Assembly: GCA_029781035.1 (NCBI GenBank)
Contig: JAKOXK010000071.1
Span: 1 to 50,191, forward strand
DNA: 50,191 bases
Origin: Armatimonadota bacterium
GTDB taxonomy: Bacteria; Armatimonadota; Fimbriimonadia; Fimbriimonadales; Fimbriimonadaceae
Reading direction: 5' to 3'
Part shown: positions 15,203-23,205 of the stretch, piece after piece
Layout: every line of letters starts with the position of its first letter
Numbering within the stretch: position 1 is the stretch's first letter
Notes under the pieces: model-generated
What the model was told of the DNA's origin: nothing
What the model saw: the letters and a program-made list of their open reading frames with translations, nothing else
Database searches by the model: none
Made by a program: the position numbers and the translations under genes

Positions 15203-17881
15203 ATGAGGAACTGGTTCGGACTTCTCATTGTTTCATGTGCGGCTCTATCTACAGCGCAAACAACGCCGCCCGCCGACCCATCCACCGCGCCCGCGAAGCC
15301 CGCTGACGCTTTGACTCAGATGCTCTCAGTCCTCTCTCCGAGGGAACTGGGGCCAACCACGATGGGCGGCCGTATCGCCGACCTCGCGGTCTACGAGGCG
15401 GATCCGAGGATCTTCTACGTGGGAACTGCGGGAGGAGGCGTTTGGAAGACAGAGAACGGTGGTCACACCATGACTCCGATCTTCGACAAGCAGCCTGTGC
15501 TCGCGATCGGAGCGGTCGCGGTGAACCAAAAGAACCCCGACGAAGTCTGGGTGGGCACCGGCGAGCCAAGCAGCCGGAACTCCACCGACATCGGTCAAGG
15601 GCTGTACCACTCCACTGACGGAGGCAAGACGTGGACGAGCGTCGCTGGGTTCGAAAACGTCCGGCAGTTCGGAAAGATCGCGATCGACCCGAACGACCCG
15701 AAGACGATCCTCGTGGCCGCGCTGGGCAACCTCTGGGGCCCGAACCCGGAAAGGGGGCTTTACAAGAGTACTGACGACGGCAAGACCTGGAAGAAGGTCA
15801 TGGACCAGGGCGACAAGGTCGGCGTGGTCGACGTGGTCTACAACCCCAAGAACCCGAAAGTCGTCCTTGCCGTGACTTGGGAGCGACTCAGGGTTCCGTA
15901 CAACTTCTACAGCCGAAGCGTGAACAACGGCATTTGGCGAAGCACCGATGGCGGGGAGAAGTGGACCCGCATGACGAAGGGGATCCCGACCGGTGAGGTC
16001 GGACGGATCGGCCTCGACGTGATGGATTCAAACCCGAAGATCTGGGTGGCCGAAATTGACCACAAGGACGAGGCTGGCTATTACCGGAGCGAGGACGAGG
16101 GCCAGAGCTGGACGAAGATCAGCAAACAGGACGACCGACCGTTCTACTTCAGCATGCCGAGACAAGACCCGACCGATGAGAACCGGGTCTACGCACCGGC
16201 TACAAGCCTGATGTACAGCGATGACAAGGGCAAGACGTTCAAGGACATGAGCGGTTCGATCCACCCTGACTTCCACGCCATGTGGATCGACCCCAAAGAC
16301 CACAACCACATGCTCGTCGGCAATGATGGCGGGGTCGCGCAGACGAGAGACCGGGGCGTATCCTGGGAGTTTCTTGGCACGATGCGGATCGGCCAGTTCT
16401 ATGCTGTCGACACGGACAACCGCAAGCCCTACTGGGTGTATGGCGGTGCGCAAGACAACGGGTGCTGGGGAGGCCCGACCCAGACTCGGAACGGTGGTGT
16501 CTCCTACTTCCATTGGATCAGCGTGGGTGGTGGAGACGGGTTCTACGTCAAGGTGGATCCCGAGGACTGGCACATCATCTACAGTGAGAGCCAAGGTGGC
16601 GCGATCCAGCGTATCAACGTCGAGACGGGCGAGGGAAGGGGCATCCGCCCGATTCCGAGCCGGCTTGGGGAGCCCTCGGGGACGCGCTATCGGTTCAATT
16701 GGGACTCACCGATATTCATTTCGCCCCATAACCACACCACTCTTTACTTTGGAGGCAACAAGGTCTTCAAGAGTGTTGATCGAGGCAACAACTGGAAATT
16801 GGTTTCTCCTGATCTGACAACGAACGACCCTGAGAAGGAGAAGCCAGTCGTTGGCGACAACATACAGTCTGGAGCGGAGACGCACTGCACGATCATCTGC
16901 ATTGGTGAGTCACCAGTCAAGCAGGGAGTTCTTTGGGTCGGCACCGACGACGGCAACCTCCAAGTCAGCCAGGACGACGGAGTCACGTGGAAAAACGTTG
17001 TGTCGAACGTGCCCGGCGTGCCCAAGAACACGTGGGTCACGCGCGTCGTTCCCAGTAAGTACAAAGAGGGCCGGTGCTACGTCACGTTTGACGGCCACCG
17101 CAGCAACGATTACAAGCCCTATGTGTACGTCACCGAGGACTTTGGCGCCACGTGGAAAGCCCTGACGGGAATCCCGGACGGGAATCCGTGCTACGCCTTT
17201 GCTGAAGGCGAACAGAACGAAGACCTGCTGTTCGTTGGTACAGAGTTCGGCCTTTATGTGTCCATCGACCGGGGTCAATCCTGGACCAAGTACACGACTG
17301 ATTCCTGGCCGAACGTACGGGTGGACGACCTCAAGATTCAAGCACGCGACCTTGATCTGGTCGTCGCCACCCACGGCCGATCGTTCTGGACAGTGCCGAT
17401 CGGTGCTCTCGAGCAACTGACCAAGACCAACCGGGACAAGGATGCCTTCCTGTGCCAACCGCGCAACATCTACTTCATCGGCAGGATGTCTGGCGGTGGC
17501 TATACGAGCTTCGGTGAGTTCGTCGCGCGGAACACGCAGCCGGGCGCCCCGATCTTCTACAACCTGAAGACTGAGGCCAAGGAGCGCGTGACGATCAGTG
17601 TGGTCGATGCGGCTGGCAATGAGGTTGGGCACATGACCGGAGACCGGGACGCCGGCCTTCACACCGTCAGTTGGAGTCCGCGGGGTCGGATCGGCCGCGT
17701 CTCAGGCGACTTTGGCGTTGTCCTCAAGATTGGCGACAAAGAAATAGCTCGCACGAGTGTGCGCGTCGAGAGCATGATCACTGACACCGGCTACACGCAA
17801 GACTCGGACGATCAGGAGCAAACGACCTCAGGTGACCCGGACGAAAGAACCGGCGGCGAAAGGGAAGGCGCGGGCGGTTAG
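15203..17881 (+). CDS. Secreted beta-propeller protein (Ycf48/sortilin VPS10-like, BNR repeats)
   Basis: An 892-residue exported protein. ATG 15203 gives a proper signal peptide (MRNWFGLLIVSCAALSTAQ); an upstream ATG at 15155 would place 16 polar residues in front. The body is a series of Asp-box/BNR-type propeller blades such as STDGGKTWTSV, STDDGKTWKKV, STDGGEKWTRM, SEDEGQSWTKI, SQDDGVTWKNV and SIDRGQSWTKY, the pattern of Ycf48-like and sortilin VPS10 proteins. A C-terminal segment of about 150 residues (from IYFIGRMSGGGYTSFGEF) has a beta-sandwich look, FlgD-like in places (HTVSWSPRGRIG). Such proteins are common in this kind of genome and their ligands are unknown. A strong terminator follows. 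Confidence 0.85.
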   Translation: MRNWFGLLIVSCAALSTAQTTPPADPSTAPAKPADALTQMLSVLSPRELGPTTMGGRIADLAVYEADPRIFYVGTAGGGVWKTENGGHTMTPIFDKQPVLAIGAVAVNQKNPDEVWVGTGEPSSRNSTDIGQGLYHSTDGGKTWTSVAGFENVRQFGKIAIDPNDPKTILVAALGNLWGPNPERGLYKSTDDGKTWKKVMDQGDKVGVVDVVYNPKNPKVVLAVTWERLRVPYNFYSRSVNNGIWRSTDGGEKWTRMTKGIPTGEVGRIGLDVMDSNPKIWVAEIDHKDEAGYYRSEDEGQSWTKISKQDDRPFYFSMPRQDPTDENRVYAPATSLMYSDDKGKTFKDMSGSIHPDFHAMWIDPKDHNHMLVGNDGGVAQTRDRGVSWEFLGTMRIGQFYAVDTDNRKPYWVYGGAQDNGCWGGPTQTRNGGVSYFHWISVGGGDGFYVKVDPEDWHIIYSESQGGAIQRINVETGEGRGIRPIPSRLGEPSGTRYRFNWDSPIFISPHNHTTLYFGGNKVFKSVDRGNNWKLVSPDLTTNDPEKEKPVVGDNIQSGAETHCTIICIGESPVKQGVLWVGTDDGNLQVSQDDGVTWKNVVSNVPGVPKNTWVTRVVPSKYKEGRCYVTFDGHRSNDYKPYVYVTEDFGATWKALTGIPDGNPCYAFAEGEQNEDLLFVGTEFGLYVSIDRGQSWTKYTTDSWPNVRVDDLKIQARDLDLVVATHGRSFWTVPIGALEQLTKTNRDKDAFLCQPRNIYFIGRMSGGGYTSFGEFVARNTQPGAPIFYNLKTEAKERVTISVVDAAGNEVGHMTGDRDAGLHTVSWSPRGRIGRVSGDFGVVLKIGDKEIARTSVRVESMITDTGYTQDSDDQEQTTSGDPDERTGGEREGAGG

Positions 17882-17908
17882 GGTTCGCGTTAGATCCAAT
17901 CGGTCAAT

Positions 17909-17944
17909 GGGCCGCAGGCTTTGGAGAGCCTGCGGCCCAGTTTT
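17909..17944 (+). terminator. Rho-independent terminator of the beta-propeller gene
   Basis: A perfect 12-bp GC-rich stem (GGGCCGCAGGCT with AGCCTGCGGCCC, 6-base loop) is followed by AG and TTTT, 28 bp after the stop codon. Confidence 0.85.
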
Positions 17945-18030
17945 GATTCAGTTCGCCGTACCCAAGGGCCTATCTGTGAACGCTCGTTCGCTCTTCCGCC
18001 CAATTCCTCTTTGTTTCGGCGTAGAAAACC

Positions 18031-18060
18031 TTGGAAACGTTCTTCCACGGACGACATAGG
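18031..18060 (+). promoter_or_regulatory. Promoter of the first PEP-CTERM gene
   Basis: TTGGAA (18031-18036), an 18-bp spacer and CATAGG (18055-18060), then 6 bp to ATG 18067. This is a leaderless arrangement with a recognisable -35. Confidence 0.4.
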
Positions 18061-18066
18061 CTTACG

Positions 18067-18714
18067 ATGAATCGCACTTTCTCGGTTTCGGTAGTTCTGG
18101 GCGCGCTGTCGCCCTTTGCCATGGCCCAGGTGGAGTTCACAATCTTCGACACCGGCGTAGACAACAACAACAACCTGCTCGCAGCGGGCGCACCTGACTC
18201 TCATTGGTCCGTCTTTCCCTATGGCGCGGGCAGCGGTGTGCCAGTAGTCCTGTCAGCCGAAAACAGGGGCTCAAGCTGGGTTCCAGGCGGCGACCACTCC
18301 CAATGGGTGTCAACTGCCGATACGGTGCATACAGGTTCACCAGGTCGCTACGCGTACAGCCAAGTCTTCCGTCTGGACGGGCTTGATCCGAACAGAGCAA
18401 CTATCAGCGGACGGTGGGCTGGCGACGACGACCTGATGGACATCCTCATCAACTGGAAGTCCGTCGGAATCGATGGACAAGGCGCCGGACCCATCTACAA
18501 CTACGATTCCTGGGTTAGGTTCCATAGTTTCAGGGTCGACTCTGGATTCCTAACTGGACAAAACGTGCTGACCTTCGTCGTGAACAACATGGACAACGAA
18601 GAAGAGGGCGTCATCGTCGACTCGATCAAAGGCACGGCTACAGTGCCAGAGCCCACGCTGCTCCTTGGATTGGGAGTTGGCTTGGCCACCCTGTCCAGAC
18701 GTCGCCGTCGGTGA
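18067..18714 (+). CDS. PEP-CTERM sorting domain protein
   Basis: A 215-residue exported protein. The signal peptide is MNRTFSVSVVLGALSPFAMA. The C-terminus is a textbook PEP-CTERM signal: VPEPTLLLGLGVGLATLS followed by five or more Arg residues. It is recognised by an exosortase and leads to surface anchoring or release, usually in exopolysaccharide producers. The middle resembles carbohydrate-binding beta-sandwiches (for example VFRLDGLDPNRATISGRW and FVVNNMDNEEEGVIVD), as in many PEP-CTERM proteins. ATG 18067 is preferred over ATG 18031 because the latter breaks the signal peptide. No exosortase gene lies in this window. Confidence 0.88.
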   Translation: MNRTFSVSVVLGALSPFAMAQVEFTIFDTGVDNNNNLLAAGAPDSHWSVFPYGAGSGVPVVLSAENRGSSWVPGGDHSQWVSTADTVHTGSPGRYAYSQVFRLDGLDPNRATISGRWAGDDDLMDILINWKSVGIDGQGAGPIYNYDSWVRFHSFRVDSGFLTGQNVLTFVVNNMDNEEEGVIVDSIKGTATVPEPTLLLGLGVGLATLSRRRRR

Positions 18715-18769
18715 CTCGGTACGGTGGCAAGACCCAGGGAAGTCCGTCTCCACGCCTCTCATGCTGTAA

Positions 18770-18793
18770 TTCTCATAATAATGATTATCAGAA
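18770..18793. promoter_or_regulatory. AT-rich Fur-box-like dyad
   Basis: A 24-bp interrupted palindrome whose half-site reads TTCTnATAATnA. Ten of twelve positions per half are symmetric. On the minus strand it contains TGATAATCATTATTA, which matches the 7-1-7 Fur consensus TGATAATnATTATCA at all but one defined position. It is strikingly AT-rich for this genome but lies between two convergent gene ends, so its target is unclear. Confidence 0.5.
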
Positions 18794-18832
18794 ACACTAT
18801 CGCCGACACCGGGTGACTTCTCGTTGCTCCCC

Positions 18833-19765
18833 TCAGGCATAGGACGCCCTTCTGTCTCGTCTGCGCGCCATCTCACTCGCATAGCGGACGCCGAGTTCGT
18901 TCGCGTGCTCGCGCGCCCACTCTGTCAGCTTGGTGGTGCCGGCGGGCGGCGACTGGGTGCACAAGAGCCCCTGCATCAGGCCGGCGATCTCTTCACGCGT
19001 GATCGTGACGTCTTGGACGAACCATCCGACGACCCGGCCCACCGCGTACCCGACGCTCGGCGCAACGCTGACTACTTTGCGTCGCTGACCTATGATGGCG
19101 GCGATCTGCTCGACGAGGCCCTTGTACGTAAAAGTCTCTGGCCCGATCGCGTCGGTAACACTGTTTTCGACGGATTCACCCGCCCTGACCGCCAGCTCGG
19201 CAAAGTCGTCAACAAAAATGGGCTGGAGTTTGTACTGCCCGTCACCAAAAACGCCGAAGACAGGCATGTGTCGGATCATCCAGGCGATGTTGTTGACCAG
19301 AATGTCCTCTCGACCAAAGAGGACGGTGGGCCGGAGGATTGCGTACGAGAGACCCGAGTCCCTGAGTGCGCGCTCAAGTCTGGCCTTTCCTGAATAGTAC
19401 TCAAGTTCCGAATCTTCTGAGGGGTTGGCGATGCTCGTATGGATCAAGCGCTCAACTCCTGCAGCTTGAGCGGCCTCGAAGAGCCGCAACGTGTTCTCCA
19501 CTGCCGTCTTGTGCGTAAAGTCGGCAGCGTTGAAGCGGACCCAGTAGGTGTTGTAGAGGACGCGGGCTCCGCGCAGCGATTCAGCTAGCCGCTTGGGAAC
19601 GTCGAAGGCAAGAGGACTTGCCGGAACCGCGTCACCGAAGGGGTTGGATCTCTCAGGCGAGTTCGTCAGAGTGGCCACTTTCTGGCCAGCGTTGAGCAGG
19701 CGGCGTGCGATGTAACGCCCGGAATAGCCATAGGCGCCGGTGACCACGTGGAGGTCGTTACTCAC
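18833..19765 (-). CDS. NAD(P)-binding atypical SDR (NmrA/NDUFA9-like)
   Basis: A 310-residue protein of the extended or atypical short-chain dehydrogenase group. The glycine-rich VTGAYGYSGRYIARRLL at residues 7-23 is the nucleotide site. VERLIHTSIANPSEDSELEYY near residue 110 is followed by YSGKARLERAL, so the usual YxxxK becomes Y-Y-S-G-K, and SYAILRPTVLFG comes near 143. The C-terminal part is the variable substrate region. Members act as NAD(P)H sensors, epimerases or quinone-linked proteins, so the function is open. The start is GTG 19765, with CATACT 6 bp upstream and no ribosome site. It is convergent with the PEP-CTERM gene. Confidence 0.8.
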   Translation of the reverse strand: MSNDLHVVTGAYGYSGRYIARRLLNAGQKVATLTNSPERSNPFGDAVPASPLAFDVPKRLAESLRGARVLYNTYWVRFNAADFTHKTAVENTLRLFEAAQAAGVERLIHTSIANPSEDSELEYYSGKARLERALRDSGLSYAILRPTVLFGREDILVNNIAWMIRHMPVFGVFGDGQYKLQPIFVDDFAELAVRAGESVENSVTDAIGPETFTYKGLVEQIAAIIGQRRKVVSVAPSVGYAVGRVVGWFVQDVTITREEIAGLMQGLLCTQSPPAGTTKLTEWAREHANELGVRYASEMARRRDRRASYA

Positions 19766-19784
19766 GGAGCGAGTATGACGGAAG

Positions 19785-20042
19785 TCAACTGGCCCGGGCC
19801 GTCTCAGCCAAGAAGGAGTGTTCGAGCTTTTCAGCCGCCCGGTCGGCGGCCGTGATCAAGTCGTCGATGGACCAGTTGCTGCGGGAACCGCGACGGCGCT
19901 GACTGAGCACAAACAAAGCTGCAGCCGTCAAACCGACGATGGCAGCGACACCCAGAAGCCCCCAAGTCGGGTTCTTTGGGTCATCGTTTGTTCGGGTCTC
20001 GCGGTCGTCACACATTCGCTCTTCCAAATCCTGAGACGTCAT
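19785..20042 (-). CDS. Small single-pass membrane protein (85 aa)
   Basis: I do not recognise this gene. From ATG 20042 it encodes an acidic 27-residue head, one transmembrane helix (WGLLGVAAIVGLTAAALFVL, about residues 29-48), a basic stop-transfer patch (SQRRRGSRS) and a helical tail (DDLITAADRAAEKLEHSFL). The layout resembles YtxH-like stress proteins without clear homology. ATG 20012 is an alternative start. A longer upstream extension to 20246 has shadow-like composition and is not accepted. Confidence 0.55.
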   Translation of the reverse strand: MTSQDLEERMCDDRETRTNDDPKNPTWGLLGVAAIVGLTAAALFVLSQRRRGSRSNWSIDDLITAADRAAEKLEHSFLAETARAS

Positions 20043-20164
20043 TCTTGTTTTCGGGGTTTCCGTTGAAAATGTGAAGAGGACTGTCAGCCCTTTCCTGTGG
20101 AAAAGTGTATAAGGTCCCAGAGGATTGCTGGGATGGCGCGGCCGTTGAGGCCGAGTCGAGCCAC

Positions 20165-20440
20165 ATGAGGTTGACGACCACGGGATCTGACGACAGCTTT
20201 TGGGCCGAGCGGCTTGTCCGGCGCCTCTTGGCCGAGACCGCTGCACGCGACTCGCACGACATTCACCTCGGCGATCGGCTGGACGCCTATCTTGGAGATT
20301 CCCTTGACGTCGTTGAGCTCGTGATGACGGTCGAGGAACGGGTGGGCGTGTCTATCGCCGACGAGGTTGCCGTTCAGCTCCGCACTGTTCAGGATTTGGT
20401 GGACGCGGTCAGGCAGGGGCACCGACCGTTGGACTCCTGA
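20165..20440 (+). CDS. Acyl carrier protein homologue
   Basis: A 91-residue carrier protein. The 4'-phosphopantetheine site LGDSLDVVELVMTVEE (Ser 46) and the following VGVSIADEVAVQLRTVQDLVDAV match acyl carrier proteins closely. It should be modified on Ser and carry acyl chains as thioesters. The start is uncertain: ATG 20165 gives a normal ACP length, while GTG 20105 would add 20 residues that overlap a TATAAG promoter-like box at 20108. No fatty-acid or polyketide enzyme lies nearby; ffh begins 84 bp downstream. It may be a second, dedicated ACP, though the window cannot show whether another exists. Confidence 0.8.
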   Translation: MRLTTTGSDDSFWAERLVRRLLAETAARDSHDIHLGDRLDAYLGDSLDVVELVMTVEERVGVSIADEVAVQLRTVQDLVDAVRQGHRPLDS

Positions 20441-20524
20441 CACCAAGGCATCGGGCTCTCCATCCACTGCTGCCACCCTCCGGCCCAACGCCAGACGTCT
20501 TGAACGCGTCACACTTCCCTTCGC

Positions 20525-21886
20525 ATGCTCGACAACTTGACCCGGCGGCTCTCAGGCATTTTCGCGGGCCTGCGCCGCAAGGGCCGCCTGACAGAGGACG
20601 ACGTCACCGCCATGCTACGTGAGGTGCGCGTCGCTTTGCTTGAAGCTGACGTCAACTTCCAAGTCGCCAAGGCATTCGTGGCGCGCGTCAAAGAGCAAGC
20701 GGTCGGCGAGGAGGTCTTCGGCAGCTTGAGTGCCGACCAGACCCTGATCAGGATCGTGCGTGACGAGTTGGTGAACCTGCTCGGAGGGGGCGACACGCCT
20801 TTAAACTGGAGCCCTTCCCCACCGACGGTGGTCTTGATGGCCGGCCTCCAAGGTTCAGGCAAGACAACGACTTGCGCCAAACTTGCCCGCTGGTTCTTAA
20901 AACAGAACAAAAAAGTCCTGTTGGCCGCTTGCGACCTGCAACGTCCGGCGGCGGTGAAACAGCTGGAGATCCTCGGCGAGCAAATCGGCGTCCCTGTCTT
21001 CGGACCGAACGGTGTTTCCGGCTCGAATCCCACTGGCCATGGTCAGGATCCCGTCGCCGTCGCAAGGGCCGCAGTGGCACACGCAAAGCACTACTTCCTC
21101 GACGTCGTCATCTTGGACACGGCAGGACGGCTCAGCGTCGACGAGCCGTTGATGCAGGAGTTGCAGCGCGTGGGAGAGGCGACGAAGCCGAGCGAGGTGT
21201 TCCTGGTATTGGACGCGACCACTGGCCAAGAAGCGGTAAGTGTCGCGGAGTCGTTCCATAAGCGTTTGAGCTTGACCGGCGCAGTCTTCACCAAGATGGA
21301 TGGTGACGCCCGAGGTGGGGCGATGCTCAGTGTCCGAGCGGCGACGGAAGTTCCGGTCCGTTTCATTGGGACGGGCGAACAGACCGAGGCTCTCGAGGGC
21401 TTTTTCCCGAAGCGCATGGCCGAGCGCATATTGGGAATGGGGGACGTCCTCGGAATCATCGAGAAAGCCGAGGAGGCGTTCCAGGGCGAAGAAGCGAACA
21501 TCATGGGCCTCGAGTCCAAGATGCGCACCGGGAAGATGGACTTCAACGACTTCCTCCAGCAGTTGCGCATGGTGAGAAAGATGGGGCCCATGAAGAACGT
21601 CATGAAGATGATGCCAGGAATGGCGGGAATGGTGCCCGAGGGAGCACTCGACGAGATCGATGAGAAGCACATTGACCGCATTCAGGCCATTGTCCTAAGC
21701 ATGACCCCTAAGGAGCGTTCCAATCCGGATATACTCAACGGCTCCCGGCGAAAGCGCATCGCCAGGGGTTCTGGGACGAGCCAGGAGGAGGTCAACCGCC
21801 TGATCGACCAGCTCTACCAAATGCGGAAGGGCATGAAGCAGCTTGCCAAAATGGGCAAGAAGATGAAGCGCTTCGGCAAGAGGTAG
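20525..21886 (+). CDS. ffh: Signal recognition particle protein Ffh (SRP54)
   Basis: A 453-residue GTPase that binds 4.5S RNA and signal sequences and docks on FtsY for co-translational membrane targeting. Domains in order: N-domain helices at 1-90, P-loop GLQGSGKTTT at 107-116, DTAGR at 198-202, TKMDGDARGGA near 257, and a Met-rich M domain from about 325 with SRRKRIARGSGTSQEEVNRL near 405. The segment after GVPVF is about 10 residues longer than usual (residues 160-174, GPNGVSGSNPTGHGQ) before DPVAVARAAV, a small lineage-specific loop in the G domain. It opens the housekeeping run that continues with rpsP 18 bp downstream. Confidence 0.97.
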   Translation: MLDNLTRRLSGIFAGLRRKGRLTEDDVTAMLREVRVALLEADVNFQVAKAFVARVKEQAVGEEVFGSLSADQTLIRIVRDELVNLLGGGDTPLNWSPSPPTVVLMAGLQGSGKTTTCAKLARWFLKQNKKVLLAACDLQRPAAVKQLEILGEQIGVPVFGPNGVSGSNPTGHGQDPVAVARAAVAHAKHYFLDVVILDTAGRLSVDEPLMQELQRVGEATKPSEVFLVLDATTGQEAVSVAESFHKRLSLTGAVFTKMDGDARGGAMLSVRAATEVPVRFIGTGEQTEALEGFFPKRMAERILGMGDVLGIIEKAEEAFQGEEANIMGLESKMRTGKMDFNDFLQQLRMVRKMGPMKNVMKMMPGMAGMVPEGALDEIDEKHIDRIQAIVLSMTPKERSNPDILNGSRRKRIARGSGTSQEEVNRLIDQLYQMRKGMKQLAKMGKKMKRFGKR

Positions 21887-21904
21887 TTCCAAAGAGACAA
21901 AACC

Positions 21905-22396
21905 ATGGTGAAGATTCGACTTCGACGGATGGGCAACAAGCACAGGCCCTTTTACAGGATCGTGGTGGCCAAGAGCACCTCGGGACGTGGCGGCAGCTTT
22001 ATTGAAGTGCTCGGCACTTACAATCCCCTGACCAAGCCTTCGACCGTGACCCTAGATGGGGACAAGTCCCTTGAGTGGCTTCGCAACGGCGCCCAGCCGA
22101 GCGAGACAGTCGCCTACCTTCTGAAGCGAGAGGGCGTGCTGGACAAGTTCTTCCAAGAGCGGCCCAAAGCGAAGAAGGACTTCCGGTTCTTGGACAAGCG
22201 GACGGCCATGATGAGCCAGAAGTCAGTGATGGAACCGGTCGCGGCCGCAGCCCCGGCGGAAGCACCAGCCCCCGCCCCGGCCCCTGCAGCCGAGCCCGCG
22301 CCGGTCGTCGAAGAGGCTCCAGCGGCAGAAGCGGCGCCGACCGAAGAAGCCACCGAGCCAACTGCCGAAGCGACCGCTCCGACCGAGGAGGCCTAA
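21905..22396 (+). CDS. rpsP: 30S ribosomal protein S16 with long low-complexity C-terminal tail
   Basis: The S16 core occupies residues 1-85 ([20 protein letters not shown] at the start, GTYNPL near 38, [13 protein letters not shown] near 71). S16 is normally about 80-100 residues long; this one has 163. After a basic stretch (residues 86-110), residues 111-163 are almost entirely Ala, Pro, Glu, Val and Thr. The reading frame stays open to TAA 22394-22396, immediately followed by the khpA ATG. The tail is probably disordered and solvent-exposed. Its role is unknown. Confidence 0.96.
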   Translation: MVKIRLRRMGNKHRPFYRIVVAKSTSGRGGSFIEVLGTYNPLTKPSTVTLDGDKSLEWLRNGAQPSETVAYLLKREGVLDKFFQERPKAKKDFRFLDKRTAMMSQKSVMEPVAAAAPAEAPAPAPAPAAEPAPVVEEAPAAEAAPTEEATEPTAEATAPTEEA

Positions 22397-22639
22397 ATGT
22401 CGCTCAAGCCGTTCGTCGAGAACATTGTCAAACTCACCGTTTTCGAACCTGAAGTGGTGAAGGTCGAAGAGCGAAACGACCGGGGAACACGCGTCTTCAA
22501 CGTCCGTGTCGCCCCGAACGACGTCGGTCGTGTAATCGGAAAGGACGGTCGCGTGATCACCTGCATCCGGCAGCTAGTCTCGGCAGCCGGCGCCAAGTCC
22601 CACCAGCGCACCGTCGTCAAGGTTCATACAGAGTCCTGA
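22397..22639 (+). CDS. khpA: KH-domain RNA-binding protein KhpA
   Basis: An 80-residue single KH domain with the GxxG loop in DVGRVIGKDGRVITCIRQLV. KhpA partners with KhpB in RNA binding, affecting cell size and ribosome-related RNAs. The usual rpsP-khpA-rimM order supports the assignment. The start codon directly follows the rpsP stop with no gap; GGAGG within the last rpsP codons can act as ribosome site. Confidence 0.93.
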   Translation: MSLKPFVENIVKLTVFEPEVVKVEERNDRGTRVFNVRVAPNDVGRVIGKDGRVITCIRQLVSAAGAKSHQRTVVKVHTES

Positions 22640-22641
22640 GC

Positions 22642-23205
22642 ATGACCGGCCCCGAGCCGTACATCCGCGTTGGCCAGATTGTAGGCACACACGGCGTGAA
22701 GGGCGGTCTCAAAGTCAGAGTCCTCACCGACTTCCCGGAGCGATTTGAGCCTGGGAAGTCCTTGTTTTTGAGGGGCGAGGGACGAAAGGTGTTGTCGGCC
22801 TCCTGGCACCGTGACCAGGTCCGCATCCACCTTGAAGGTGTGGACGATATGACGACCGCCGAGTTTCTTCAGTGGGAGTATCTGTCCGTCCCGGCCTCTT
22901 CCCGTCCCGAGCACGATCCCGATGTGCTCTTGGAGCGGGATCTCCTTGGCGTTCCCGTTATCGCCGATGACGGGAAAATGATCGGGCCTCTCGATGAGGT
23001 GCTCCATGCTCCGGCGCAAGACCTTTTCCGCGTTGGACAGACTCTGATCCCGGTCGTCAGCGAATTCGTGAAGGAGATCGACGTTGCTGGCCGCCGAATC
23101 GTTGTCCACCTTATCCCGGGCATGCTCGACGACGACGAAGCCGAGAGGGTCGAGCCTGAGCCTCACCAACCAGCACACGGAAAGCCTAAACGGAGGAGGT
23201 CATGA
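22642..23205 (+). CDS. rimM: 16S rRNA processing protein RimM
   Basis: A 187-residue 30S maturation factor that binds S19 and helps assemble the 30S head. The N-terminal RimM barrel shows YIRVGQIVGTHGVKGGLKV (residues 7-25) and VLTDFPERF; the C-terminal PRC-barrel domain shows LLGVPVIADDGKMIG near residue 99 and DVAGRRIVVHLIPGML near 148. The last 25 residues are charged. The stop overlaps the obgE start by 4 bp (ATGA). trmD, the usual partner gene of rimM, is missing here. Confidence 0.94.
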   Translation: MTGPEPYIRVGQIVGTHGVKGGLKVRVLTDFPERFEPGKSLFLRGEGRKVLSASWHRDQVRIHLEGVDDMTTAEFLQWEYLSVPASSRPEHDPDVLLERDLLGVPVIADDGKMIGPLDEVLHAPAQDLFRVGQTLIPVVSEFVKEIDVAGRRIVVHLIPGMLDDDEAERVEPEPHQPAHGKPKRRRS

